The notes beneath the pieces are model-generated. The model ran no database searches. It was not told the DNA's origin and saw only the letters and a program-made list of their open reading frames with translations. From contig DHYU01000009.1 of assembly GCA_002415485.1 (NCBI GenBank), forward strand, positions 432 through 25,044: a stretch of DNA of 24,613 nucleotides, in the 5' to 3' direction. Position numbers and translations under genes: made by a program. Shown here one piece after another: positions 14,464-23,116 of the stretch. Positions within the stretch are counted from its first letter, which is position 1. Each line of letters opens with the position of its first letter. The DNA is from Proteobacteria bacterium UBA5122. GTDB lineage: Bacteria > Pseudomonadota > Gammaproteobacteria > Tenderiales > Tenderiaceae.

Positions 14464-15738
14464 ATGAAACTCAGCCAGCTAGGCGCCTTTTTGATATTTG
14501 TCGGCCAGAACTACGAGCAGGATCGCTGCCTGCGTAGTGCTGCGGCACTGAGTTTTACCACGCTGCTGTCGCTGGTGCCGTTGATAGCGGTGGTCTTCTC
14601 CGCCTTCTCTGCATTTCCCGTCTTTGTCGATGTCAGCGACACCCTGCGCAACTTCATCTTCGAAAACTTTGTGCCCACCACGGGCGAAAGCGTGCAGGCA
14701 CACATCCAGCAGTTTACCGACAAGGCCGGCAAGCTGACCGCCATCGGCACCATCGTGCTCGTCATCACCGCGCTGATGCTGATCAACACCATCGAGAGTG
14801 CGATGAACGATATCTGGCAGGTCAAGGAATCGCGCAAACTGTTGCCGAAATTCATGGTGTACTGGGCGGCGCTGACCCTGGGGCCGCTGCTGCTCGGCGC
14901 CAGCATTGCCGCCAGTGCCTATCTGTTGTCATTGCCATTATTCAGCGATACCGAACTCGCCTCCGGCCTCAAACAACAACTGCTCGGCCTCACCCCGTTC
15001 CTGGCCTCCACCATCGCCTGCACGCTGCTCTACACCCTGGTGCCTTACACGCGAGTGCCGGTGGCCAAGGCCCTGGCCGGGGCCCTCGTCGCCGCCCTGC
15101 TGCTGGAGTTGGCAAAGAAGGGCTTTGCCGCCTACATCACCGCCTTCCCCACCTACGAACTGATTTACGGCGCACTCGCCACGATCCCGGTATTTCTGGT
15201 ATGGCTCTACCTATCATGGCTGATCGTTCTGCTTGGGGCAGAGGTCGCCTACAGCCTCGATAATTTTTCAATCACCAGCAGCAGCAAGGTCCGCCCCAAA
15301 CTCGACCGCGAGACCGAACAGCTCCTCGCCGATTTCAAGATCCTTGGGCTGATCTGGCAGGGCCAACAACAGGGCAGCCTGGTCGATCACAGCACCTTCC
15401 GCACCGTCACCGACATCCCCTCTCGTGAACTATCACAGATGCTGCACCGGCTGGAGAGTGCCAACCTGATCCATCGCACCGATGACCATCAATGGGCACT
15501 GACCTGTGACATCTCCACATTGACCCTGCGCGACCTGCTGCGCGTCGAGAATCGTGACCTGCCCCATGTGCGCAGCGGTTGGAACGGCGACACGCCGTGG
15601 GAAAAGGCCTTCGTCAGCGCCGTGCGCCAGAGCGAGGCCAAACTCGAACAGGCCTTTGATCAACACCTGACCAACCTCTACCAGGGCGAAGCAGGCACCA
15701 ACCACGGCCAACGACGCGAACCGACACTGAAGTTATAG
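14464..15738 (+). CDS. YihY/BrkB-family inner-membrane protein with C-terminal cytosolic extension
   Basis: The product has the family core RSAAALSFTTLLSLVPLIAVVFSAFSAFP, then TGESVQAHIQQFTDKAGKLTAIGTI, ALTLGPLLLGAS, VPYTRVP, LAKKGFAAYITAFPTYELIYGALATIPVFLVWLY and LLGAEVAYSL. These lie across about six transmembrane helices in the first 270 residues, close to E. coli YihY. These proteins were once wrongly called ribonuclease BN; their transport role is unsettled. About 150 soluble residues follow, with a winged-helix-like pattern (ETEQLLADFKILGLIWQGQQ, ... ELSQMLHRLESANLIHRTDD). I chose the ATG at 14464, with AGGAA 11 bases upstream; the in-frame ATG at 14419 would add 15 poorly conserved residues. 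It is divergent from wrbA. Confidence 0.9.
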   Translation: MKLSQLGAFLIFVGQNYEQDRCLRSAAALSFTTLLSLVPLIAVVFSAFSAFPVFVDVSDTLRNFIFENFVPTTGESVQAHIQQFTDKAGKLTAIGTIVLVITALMLINTIESAMNDIWQVKESRKLLPKFMVYWAALTLGPLLLGASIAASAYLLSLPLFSDTELASGLKQQLLGLTPFLASTIACTLLYTLVPYTRVPVAKALAGALVAALLLELAKKGFAAYITAFPTYELIYGALATIPVFLVWLYLSWLIVLLGAEVAYSLDNFSITSSSKVRPKLDRETEQLLADFKILGLIWQGQQQGSLVDHSTFRTVTDIPSRELSQMLHRLESANLIHRTDDHQWALTCDISTLTLRDLLRVENRDLPHVRSGWNGDTPWEKAFVSAVRQSEAKLEQAFDQHLTNLYQGEAGTNHGQRREPTLKL

Positions 15739-15833
15739 AGCCTGATACAATTCCCACCGTTATCTGGGTTTGTTGTCTGGGTTTAACGAAGGGAAGCGCC
15801 GTCATCACCACACACGCCTCACGCGCCAATGTT

Positions 15834-17741
15834 TTGCTGGCATTCGTCCTTGTCCTGATCCTGCCCATCCTCGCCTTCTGGCCCGGCAGCAGCGGCCCAT
15901 TCCTGCTCGATGATGCGGTCAACCTGGAACCACTCGGCAACCACGGCGGCATCAACCGCCTCGATGACGCCCTCGCCTTTATCGACCAAGGGGTCTCCTC
16001 CACACTGGGCCGCCCGGTCAGCCTGGCCACGTTCCTGCTCAACGCCCAGCAGTGGCCCGCCGACCCGGCGCCCTTCAAGATCACCAACATCCTGATCCAC
16101 AGCCTCAGCGGCGGGCTGCTGTTTATGCTGATCTTCCAGTTGATGCGCCTGCGCCACGCGGCCACAGGCAGCGCACTGGCCATCGCCACCCTCGGCGCGC
16201 TGCTGTGGGCGCTACACCCGCTGCAGACCTCGACCGTGCTCTACGTGATCCAGCGCATGACCGAACTCGCGGCACTGTTCGCACTGCTCGGCCTGCTCTG
16301 TTACGTCCACGGCCGCCGCCAGCTCGACAGCAGGCCCAAGGCCGCCCTCGGCTGGATGAGCGCTGCCGTCGTCGTCATGGGCGGCCTGGCGGTGCTCAGC
16401 AAAGAAAACGGCGCGCTGCTGCCACTGTTGATCCTGATCACCGAGTTCACGCTCCTGCACGCCTCGCCACGTCCCAAGATCTGGCATCTGTGGTCCATCC
16501 CCTTCCTGTTGATTCCCAGCGCGGCCATCATTGCCTATCTCGCTTACTACGCCAGTCAGGGCGCGGCCTACTTTGCCCAGCGCGAATTCACGCTGACTGA
16601 ACGCGTACTGACTCAAAGCCGGGTATTGATGGACTATCTGGGGCAGATTCTGTGGCCGAGTCGCACGCCGAGTCTATTTCATGATGATGTGGTCATCTCC
16701 ACCGGCTTCACCCAACCGCTCACCACGGCCTTTGCCAGCATAACGATCATCCTGCTGATCACGGCCGCCATCGTCCTGCGCAAACGGCTACCCATTATCA
16801 GCTTTGCCGTTCTATGGTTTTTCGGTGCCCACCTGCTAGAATCCAGCGTGCTATCACTGGAGCTCTATTACGAGCACCGCAACTATTTACCCCTGGTCGG
16901 CCCCGCACTGGCCGTCGCCTTTTATGTGAATAAACTGATGTCACAAAAACGAACAATCGGTATCGCCGTCGGCGCCATCATCATCACCGCACTTGGTATT
17001 GCCAGCTGGCAATACGCCAGCAAGTGGGGCAATGAACCAGAATTGTTGAACACCTGGAGCGAAGAGAATCCGGACTCTGCCCGCAGCCAAATGAGCCACG
17101 TCATTCATCTGATGCAATCAGGCAATGTGCAGGGCGCCTATGAGGCCAATCTCAAACTGGTCGAACGCCACCCGGATGATCTGGCCGTGCGCAGCCTCGA
17201 CATCTCGGTCGGCTGTGAGGCCAACACCGTCAATGACGATCAACTCAAGGCCTACGGTGCATTCGCCGCCCAGGCCGAGATCGACGCCAATGCCTTTGGC
17301 CAATTCCAACACCTGTTCAAGATCACCAAACTCGGTCGCTGTCAGGCCATCGACCCGGGCCGCATGATGTATCTGATCGAGCAGTGGCTGGCCAATCCCA
17401 AGACCGCCGCCAACCCGGAGATGGTGATGTGGCTGCACCTGATGACCAGCGAGATCTACGAGATGCAGCGTCAGATCCGCCCCACCATCTACGCCCTCGA
17501 CCGCGCCTTTGCCGCCAGACCGGATCTCGACATCCAGCTGAAGAAGATCCACCTGCTAACACAGGCTGGCTTCTTCGAGGCCGCACAAAATACACTCAAC
17601 ATGACCCGTCAGTTGGATGCCGAGCGCGGTGGCCGCTACGCCCAGATACTGGAACAGGCCCAGGCCGTGATCCTGCAAGGTGTGCAGGCCAAACAACGGG
17701 CGGCGGAAACCCAAACCACGCCGGCACCCGCCACGCCCTAG
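15834..17741 (+). CDS. GT-C/TMTC-like multi-pass membrane protein with TPR-like tail
   Basis: About 635 residues. The first 380 hold 10-12 hydrophobic helices. The early extracytoplasmic loop has FLLDDAVNL (residues 23-31), an acidic motif typical of GT-C glycosyltransferases, followed by GRPVSLATFLLN. HPLQTSTVLYVIQRMTELAALF (128-149) and YEHRNYLPLVGP are hallmarks of bacterial membrane proteins related to eukaryotic TMTC O-mannosyltransferases. The last 240 residues are helical and soluble, with TPR-like periodicity, ending in a Pro/Thr-rich tail. A periplasmic glycosyl transfer role is inferred, not shown. The only canonical in-frame start is TTG at 15834, which has no ribosome binding site; a GAAGGGAAG lies further up at 15788-15796. 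The true start may be upstream at a rare codon. Confidence 0.82.
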   Translation: MLAFVLVLILPILAFWPGSSGPFLLDDAVNLEPLGNHGGINRLDDALAFIDQGVSSTLGRPVSLATFLLNAQQWPADPAPFKITNILIHSLSGGLLFMLIFQLMRLRHAATGSALAIATLGALLWALHPLQTSTVLYVIQRMTELAALFALLGLLCYVHGRRQLDSRPKAALGWMSAAVVVMGGLAVLSKENGALLPLLILITEFTLLHASPRPKIWHLWSIPFLLIPSAAIIAYLAYYASQGAAYFAQREFTLTERVLTQSRVLMDYLGQILWPSRTPSLFHDDVVISTGFTQPLTTAFASITIILLITAAIVLRKRLPIISFAVLWFFGAHLLESSVLSLELYYEHRNYLPLVGPALAVAFYVNKLMSQKRTIGIAVGAIIITALGIASWQYASKWGNEPELLNTWSEENPDSARSQMSHVIHLMQSGNVQGAYEANLKLVERHPDDLAVRSLDISVGCEANTVNDDQLKAYGAFAAQAEIDANAFGQFQHLFKITKLGRCQAIDPGRMMYLIEQWLANPKTAANPEMVMWLHLMTSEIYEMQRQIRPTIYALDRAFAARPDLDIQLKKIHLLTQAGFFEAAQNTLNMTRQLDAERGGRYAQILEQAQAVILQGVQAKQRAAETQTTPAPATP

Positions 17742-17743
17742 CC

Positions 17744-17776
17744 AAAAAAAAACGCCCACTCAATGGTGGGCGTTTT
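17744..17776. terminator. Bidirectional intrinsic terminator between convergent genes
   Basis: CGCCCAC (17753-17759) pairs with GTGGGCG (17766-17772), extended by A-T pairs. The plus strand has TTTT after the stem; the minus strand has a nine-T run (17752-17744). It serves both the membrane protein ending at 17741 and the lyase ending at 17800. Confidence 0.92.
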
Positions 17777-17799
17777 CATATACAACACTTAAAAGGTGA

Positions 17800-19197
<1,398 letters not shown>

Positions 19198-19254
19198 GAA
19201 TGATCTCCACCAAGTGTCAAAAGTTGCGCCATTCTAAACCATCTGTGCCCTGCG

Positions 19255-19282
19255 CCCCAAAATTTACGCCCCGAAATTTACA
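19255..19282. repeat. Tandem 14-bp direct repeat in a divergent promoter region
   Basis: CCCCAAAATTTACG is followed immediately by CCCCGAAATTTACA, 12 of 14 bases identical. It lies in the 176-base spacer between the divergent lyase (-) and the small periplasmic protein gene (+), where a regulator could bind. Confidence 0.4.
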
Positions 19283-19373
19283 CATGGAGGGCATCACTAA
19301 ATTCAGCTAAGGTGAAGCATAATGAGCGTAGATTCGTTCGGCACATAACAACCATAGAAGAAGGAGTGTCATC

Positions 19374-19790
19374 ATGCAGAAAAAACTACTCATCGCCAGC
19401 GGCCTCATCGGCGCCCTGATTTGCGCCCCCGCCTTTGCCGACCGCGACAAGGATGAACGCGAATACCGTGGTAGCGATAAAAGCGAATACCGCGGTTATG
19501 ACAAGGGTAAATACAAAGAACACATGGAAAAACGCCATCAGATGAACATGGATATGATGGAGGCGATCAAAGAAACCATGGTCATTCTGCGCGACATCAA
19601 CCACACCCCCAGTTCCGCCGATAAAGACCGCCTCAACGACATGATCCAGCGCATGGAGCGCATCATGGATGAACACTCGAAGATGGGAAAACAGATGATG
19701 GAGCGAGCCGAAAGTCGCCAAGAAAAGATGGACGACCGGCACGATCGCATGTTGAAGGATGACCGTTATCGCGACGACGACCGTCGTTAA
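19374..19790 (+). CDS. Small, highly charged periplasmic protein of unknown function
   Basis: A 138-residue product with a clear signal peptide (MQKKLLIASGLIGALICAPAFA, described here by its ends: basic MQKK start and cleavage after AFA at residue 22). The mature part begins with Asp/Arg/Lys/Tyr-rich imperfect repeats (EYRGSDKS, EYRGYDKG). A helical stretch rich in Met, Glu, Lys and His follows, and the protein ends in an Arg/Asp-rich tail (DDRYRDDDRR). The length, helices and Met/His content recall small periplasmic metal- or stress-linked proteins, but the LTxxQ motifs of CpxP/Spy are absent, so I do not assign it. AAGGAG lies 7 bases before the ATG and a strong terminator follows, so it is a well-formed single-gene unit. 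Confidence 0.85.
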   Translation: MQKKLLIASGLIGALICAPAFADRDKDEREYRGSDKSEYRGYDKGKYKEHMEKRHQMNMDMMEAIKETMVILRDINHTPSSADKDRLNDMIQRMERIMDEHSKMGKQMMERAESRQEKMDDRHDRMLKDDRYRDDDRR

Positions 19791-19811
19791 TCCACCTTAA
19801 CCAACATCACG

Positions 19812-19840
19812 AAAAGGCCACCTCTCGGGGTGGCCTTTTT
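19812..19840. terminator. Bidirectional intrinsic terminator
   Basis: AAAGGCCACC (19813-19822) pairs with GGTGGCC plus Ts (19829-19838). The plus strand ends in TTTTT. On the minus strand the stem is followed by TTTTCG. It closes the small periplasmic protein gene and, from the other side, the 74-residue ORF ending at 19875. Confidence 0.9.
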
Positions 19841-19874
19841 CGTCAACATACACGCGAACCTTGCCTGCAAGGCA

Positions 19875-20099
19875 TTAATACACGTACATCACACCCGCGT
19901 CAGTCATGTCGTCATCGAATGCATCAAACGCAAAGAGATCATCGTCCACACCTTGCAACTCCAGGGGCAATCGATAGCCTAGGTCAGAAGCCTGGCCAAC
20001 AGGGCCAAAATAAGACACCGCCCCCAGAGCAAGTTCATCTCCAGTACAAGTAACCAAGCCCATCATGTTGCCACCCCCACATACGTTTGCTGCATTCAT
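19875..20099 (-). CDS. Unrecognised 74-residue protein with acidic C-terminal tail
   Basis: The ATG at 20099 has an excellent ribosome binding site (GAGGTGA, with GAGG 6 bases upstream), and an intrinsic terminator lies 35 bases after the stop, so this looks like a real gene. The N-terminal half is Gly/Cys/Met-rich without a signal peptide (MNAANVCGGGNMMGLVTCTG). A middle section reads LPLELQGVDDD. The C terminus is an acidic, aromatic tail (FAFDAFDDDMTDAGVMYVY). I do not recognise the family. It lies 212 bases downstream of a PEP-CTERM-like gene on the same strand and could be its partner, a small cytosolic protein, or a modified-peptide precursor; none of these is shown. The upstream spacer (20100-20311) holds no other ORF that I support. 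Confidence 0.6.
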   Translation of the reverse strand: MNAANVCGGGNMMGLVTCTGDELALGAVSYFGPVGQASDLGYRLPLELQGVDDDLFAFDAFDDDMTDAGVMYVY

Positions 20100-20311
20100 G
20101 TCTCACCTCGTCCAAATGGTTATTTATTCACTACCCTGCTCAGTAGACGGGGAACCATCCGATTCCTTACACACACAAACCAATTTTTTCACCCGCTGTG
20201 TCCGCGAGCAAAATGAACAGCTGCAACGTGCGCTCAATGCGTTATCGCCCAGGCATCACTCACCAGAACTTAAACCGGATAGAACGCATTAGCCGAGAGA
20301 GACCGCAGTTA

Positions 20312-20920
20312 CTACATCCTTCGCCACAAGCTCGCTCTGCGTCCCATGATGGCCAACAACCCTATAGCAAACAGAAGAATTACAGGTGGTTCGTAAACCT
20401 GCGCAGTGGGAGGTGACAATTCGAATCTTGATTGCAACAACCCGCGCTGACCTGTGGGGTTATCTACTAGTTGCGTCAACGCATCCTGACCCGTTATGTT
20501 CAAAATTCCCAATGAGCCCAAGTCGAACGTCAGCTGGTTACTATCAAACAAGCTGAACATGAACTGTCCGTTCGCAATCTGTTGATATCTACCTTGCTGC
20601 GTCAATACCTGGCTGATACCACCGATGGTAAAGATGGTTTCAATGACATATGTTTCAATTGGCCCAAACAATGCCCCATCATGTGTGCCAGTATTGAATA
20701 AAACCGAATGTGTGCGGTGATTCGATGCAACGCCGTAGTTTACATTCACAGTACCTGTATTGCCTCCATAGGTTAGAACGGATTCTTGCGTCAACCCAGA
20801 AAAATACGTAATCGCGCCCGCGCCTTGTGTTTCAAAAGAAATCGGTATCGCCAATGCTGCCGTGCTCCAAAGCATCGATAGGGCAATAATCGGCCTCATC
20901 CAAATTTTTTTACTTTTCAC
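20312..20920 (-). CDS. Secreted protein with a PEP-CTERM-like sorting tail
   Basis: A 202-residue exported protein. The signal peptide is basic at the start (MKSKKIWMR), hydrophobic to residue 24 and cut after ALA. The mature part is a single all-beta domain rich in Thr, Gly, Asn and Gln, with no Cys. The last 28 residues read VYEPP, a hydrophobic helix (VILLFAIGLLAIMG), then RRASLWRRM. This is the plan of PEP-CTERM, the recognition signal for exosortase, but with Tyr in place of the first Pro of the usual VPEP. The start is GTG, with AAGGAG 7 bases upstream. Proteins of this type are usually linked to exopolysaccharide production; no exosortase is in this window. Confidence 0.85.
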   Translation of the reverse strand: MKSKKIWMRPIIALSMLWSTAALAIPISFETQGAGAITYFSGLTQESVLTYGGNTGTVNVNYGVASNHRTHSVLFNTGTHDGALFGPIETYVIETIFTIGGISQVLTQQGRYQQIANGQFMFSLFDSNQLTFDLGSLGILNITGQDALTQLVDNPTGQRGLLQSRFELSPPTAQVYEPPVILLFAIGLLAIMGRRASLWRRM

Positions 20921-20995
20921 CTTGGTACTCCTTGATATCTAGTTTTACTATTCAAAAAAATTCCTGTTAACAAACGAAGGTCGGTGTTGTGTATT

Positions 20996-21045
20996 CTCCG
21001 ATTACGCTGCGCTAATCGGAGCTACTAGCTAGGCTAATCGGAGCT
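20996..21045. repeat. REP-like palindromic element with a repeated arm
   Basis: CTCCGATTA (20996-21004) and TAATCGGAG (21013-21021) are perfect inverted arms around CGCTGCGC. A third copy of the arm (CTAATCGGAGCT, 21034-21045) repeats the one at 21012-21023, 22 bases later. The core ATTACGCTGCGCTAAT is a sequence I recall as a dispersed palindromic repeat in many proteobacteria. It lies just after the stop of the FG-GAP gene, a usual position for REP elements. Confidence 0.6.
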
Positions 21046-21050
21046 GCCAA

Positions 21051-22982
21051 CTAATACAGATAAACAGCCCCCGCCCCAGTACCCGCCCCAAACGGAAGAG
21101 AGTTATCTGTCTGATCACCATTGATGCCCGTGGCATTGCTGGCCTCACCAATCGCACCCACTGCCACGGTGTTGCCATCGCCTGAGATCGCCAGGGCACT
21201 GCCGAAGCGGTCGTTTCGATCTGTGTTCGAGGCCTTCAGGTAGGCGTGTTCGGACCAAAGGTCTACGTTACGGGTAAAAACATAGGCCGCACCATGGCTC
21301 AACGACAGACTGGACAGTAGGCTCTGGTCACCATTCACACCCGTGGAAAGGGTGTTATCCCCGGGCAGACCGACCAGCAGGGTATTGCCATCGGCCGAGA
21401 GTTGCAGGGCTGCACCGAACCTTAGAACGTTAAACGTAATTAGTGACTGACCCAGGTTGTTGGGAGAGCGCATGTAGGCCTGTTGTTGCCAGGCCGAGCC
21501 ACTGCGGGAATAGAGATAGACCGCACCCGCCCTGTACCCGATAACGTTATCACCACCATTCTCAACGGAAACGGCTGGACTGTTTTCGCGAGGCGCCCCT
21601 ACCGCCAGGGTGTTGCCATCAAAAGAAAGGGTGACGGCAGCGCCAAATTGATCATTCCAGGTGGTTGGAGTGTCCTTGACCACCGCTCGCCCTGCGGGCG
21701 GCCCACCTTTCACATAGGCCTGCTGATTCCAGTTGCCGTCGACATCACGGCTGAAAAGGTACACCGCACCAAAATCGCGCCCATCTATCGCATTGCCAGC
21801 ACTTTTGTCTATGCCGATAGAGTCGCTGTCTTCCAGGGGGGCACCTACCGCCAGGGTATTGCCGTCGCCAGAGAGTTGCAGTGCTGCACCAAAGTTATCA
21901 CCTGCTTCGGTATTGGATGCCTTGATATAGGCGCTCTGCCGCCAGCGGCCATCAATAAGGCTAAAGAGGTAGACAGCACCGGCGCCAGGGGCCGCATTGC
22001 TGGTCTCATTACCCGCCACACCCGTGGCATTGCTGCCTTCTCCCGGCGCTCCCACCACAAAGCTGTTGCCATCATGAGCAAGACTGACCGCTGTGCCAAA
22101 AAATGCCAGGGATTGGGTGTTGGAGGCCTTCACGTAGGCCTGCTGCCGCCAGGCGCTACCACTACGGGTGAAAACGTAGACCGCGCCCGAAGCATTCATC
22201 GAGTTATTGCCCTGGTTACCATCAACACCGCGGGCATTGCTGTCTTCTTGGGGGGCACCAACTACCAGGGTGTCACCACTGGCCGAGAGCGCCAGGGCCG
22301 CACCAAAGGTATCGCCCGAAGTACCCAGTGCCAGAACAGCCCCGTCCGGATTGGAGGCCTTGATATAGGCCTGCTGGGCCCACTGGTTACCGTTACGCAC
22401 AAACAGATACACCGCCCCGGCGCCAGGTTTGGAGTTGTCGAGCTGGTCACCATTGATGCCACCTGTATCGCTGCCCTCACTTCTCGCCCCGACCGCCAGG
22501 GTATTGCCATCGGCGGAGAGCGCAACGGCCCAGCCAAAGCTATCGCCTGAACCGGTATTCGAGGCCTTGAAGTATCCGATGGCCTCGGTGAGGTGGGCCG
22601 AGAGCGCGACCGGTGCCGAGTCATTGCAACCGGCACGGTTACAAGCCGATACCAGATAGTTGGCGTTGATTCGATTATAGAGCGCGATGGTGTGCTCAAC
22701 CTGGGTTGCAGTGATATCCCCCCCTACCTGGCTGTAGCCAGAGGCACCATCGGCATTTTCATACAGGCGATAGTGGCTGGCACCGTCTACTGCTGGCCAG
22801 CTAAAGCGCAGGGTTTTGATGCCATATGCGAGGCTGGGGCTGGGGGCAGCAGGGCGCTGACCATTATCAATGCTGTCACTGCCAATGGGGCCACTAGCAT
22901 CGCCACCACCTCCTCCACCACCACAAGCGGTAAGCGCCATCAAGAGCACTACCACGGTCGCAGCTCTATTTACCCAATTCAT
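21051..22982 (-). CDS. Lipoprotein with FN3-like domain and seven FG-GAP repeats
   Basis: The 643-residue product is a lipoprotein: signal peptide with lipobox LTAC (Cys20), then a seven-Gly linker. Residues about 45-130 look like a fibronectin type III-like domain (LRFSWPAVDGASHYRLYEN). The rest is exactly seven FG-GAP_2-type repeats of 62-80 residues, each with FG-x-A(L/V)-x-L-S-x-DGNTLAVGAPxEDS, then GAVYLFxR, then W-x-Q-Q-AY(I/V)KASN. Seven repeats make a closed integrin-alpha-like beta-propeller: the first repeat begins with the strand YFKASNT and the protein ends at GAVYLY, so one blade is completed by both ends. I chose ATG at 22982, where AGGAG is 6 bases upstream, over the GTG at 22985. 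A paralogue lies directly upstream. The role, probably adhesive, is inferred. Confidence 0.92.
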   Translation of the reverse strand: MNWVNRAATVVVLLMALTACGGGGGGGDASGPIGSDSIDNGQRPAAPSPSLAYGIKTLRFSWPAVDGASHYRLYENADGASGYSQVGGDITATQVEHTIALYNRINANYLVSACNRAGCNDSAPVALSAHLTEAIGYFKASNTGSGDSFGWAVALSADGNTLAVGARSEGSDTGGINGDQLDNSKPGAGAVYLFVRNGNQWAQQAYIKASNPDGAVLALGTSGDTFGAALALSASGDTLVVGAPQEDSNARGVDGNQGNNSMNASGAVYVFTRSGSAWRQQAYVKASNTQSLAFFGTAVSLAHDGNSFVVGAPGEGSNATGVAGNETSNAAPGAGAVYLFSLIDGRWRQSAYIKASNTEAGDNFGAALQLSGDGNTLAVGAPLEDSDSIGIDKSAGNAIDGRDFGAVYLFSRDVDGNWNQQAYVKGGPPAGRAVVKDTPTTWNDQFGAAVTLSFDGNTLAVGAPRENSPAVSVENGGDNVIGYRAGAVYLYSRSGSAWQQQAYMRSPNNLGQSLITFNVLRFGAALQLSADGNTLLVGLPGDNTLSTGVNGDQSLLSSLSLSHGAAYVFTRNVDLWSEHAYLKASNTDRNDRFGSALAISGDGNTVAVGAIGEASNATGINGDQTDNSLPFGAGTGAGAVYLY

Positions 22983-23116
22983 CACTGACTCCTAATCATA
23001 TGTGCCTGTTCGGCACTTTTATTCATCAACACGGCCTGCCGTTGTGCAGGCGCGGCGCAGTAAACGTAAACAAAATACCTTGCTTGCTAAGACACCCTGG
23101 CTTTCTTGTCACTGCA

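Noticed and set aside
16052..16600. 182-residue plus-strand frame rich in Arg, Pro and Ala
   Set aside because: Out-of-frame shadow inside the TMTC-like membrane gene; composition is typical of a GC-rich shifted frame.
20065..20292. Plus-strand frame containing CVREQNEQLQRALNALSPRH, which faintly recalls region 4 of an ECF sigma factor
   Set aside because: It is antisense to the 74-residue gene, has no ribosome binding site, and the resemblance covers fewer than 20 residues.
21483..22550. 355-residue plus-strand frame opposite the FG-GAP gene
   Set aside because: Repetitive codon structure of the FG-GAP repeats keeps the opposite strand open. The product mirrors the repeats and has no start signal.
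22986..23116. Hairpins GTGCC/GGCAC and CCTGC/GCAGG between the two FG-GAP genes
   Set aside because: Stems of only 5 bp. The GGCAC stem has its T-run on the plus strand, where no gene ends; not enough for a terminator call.
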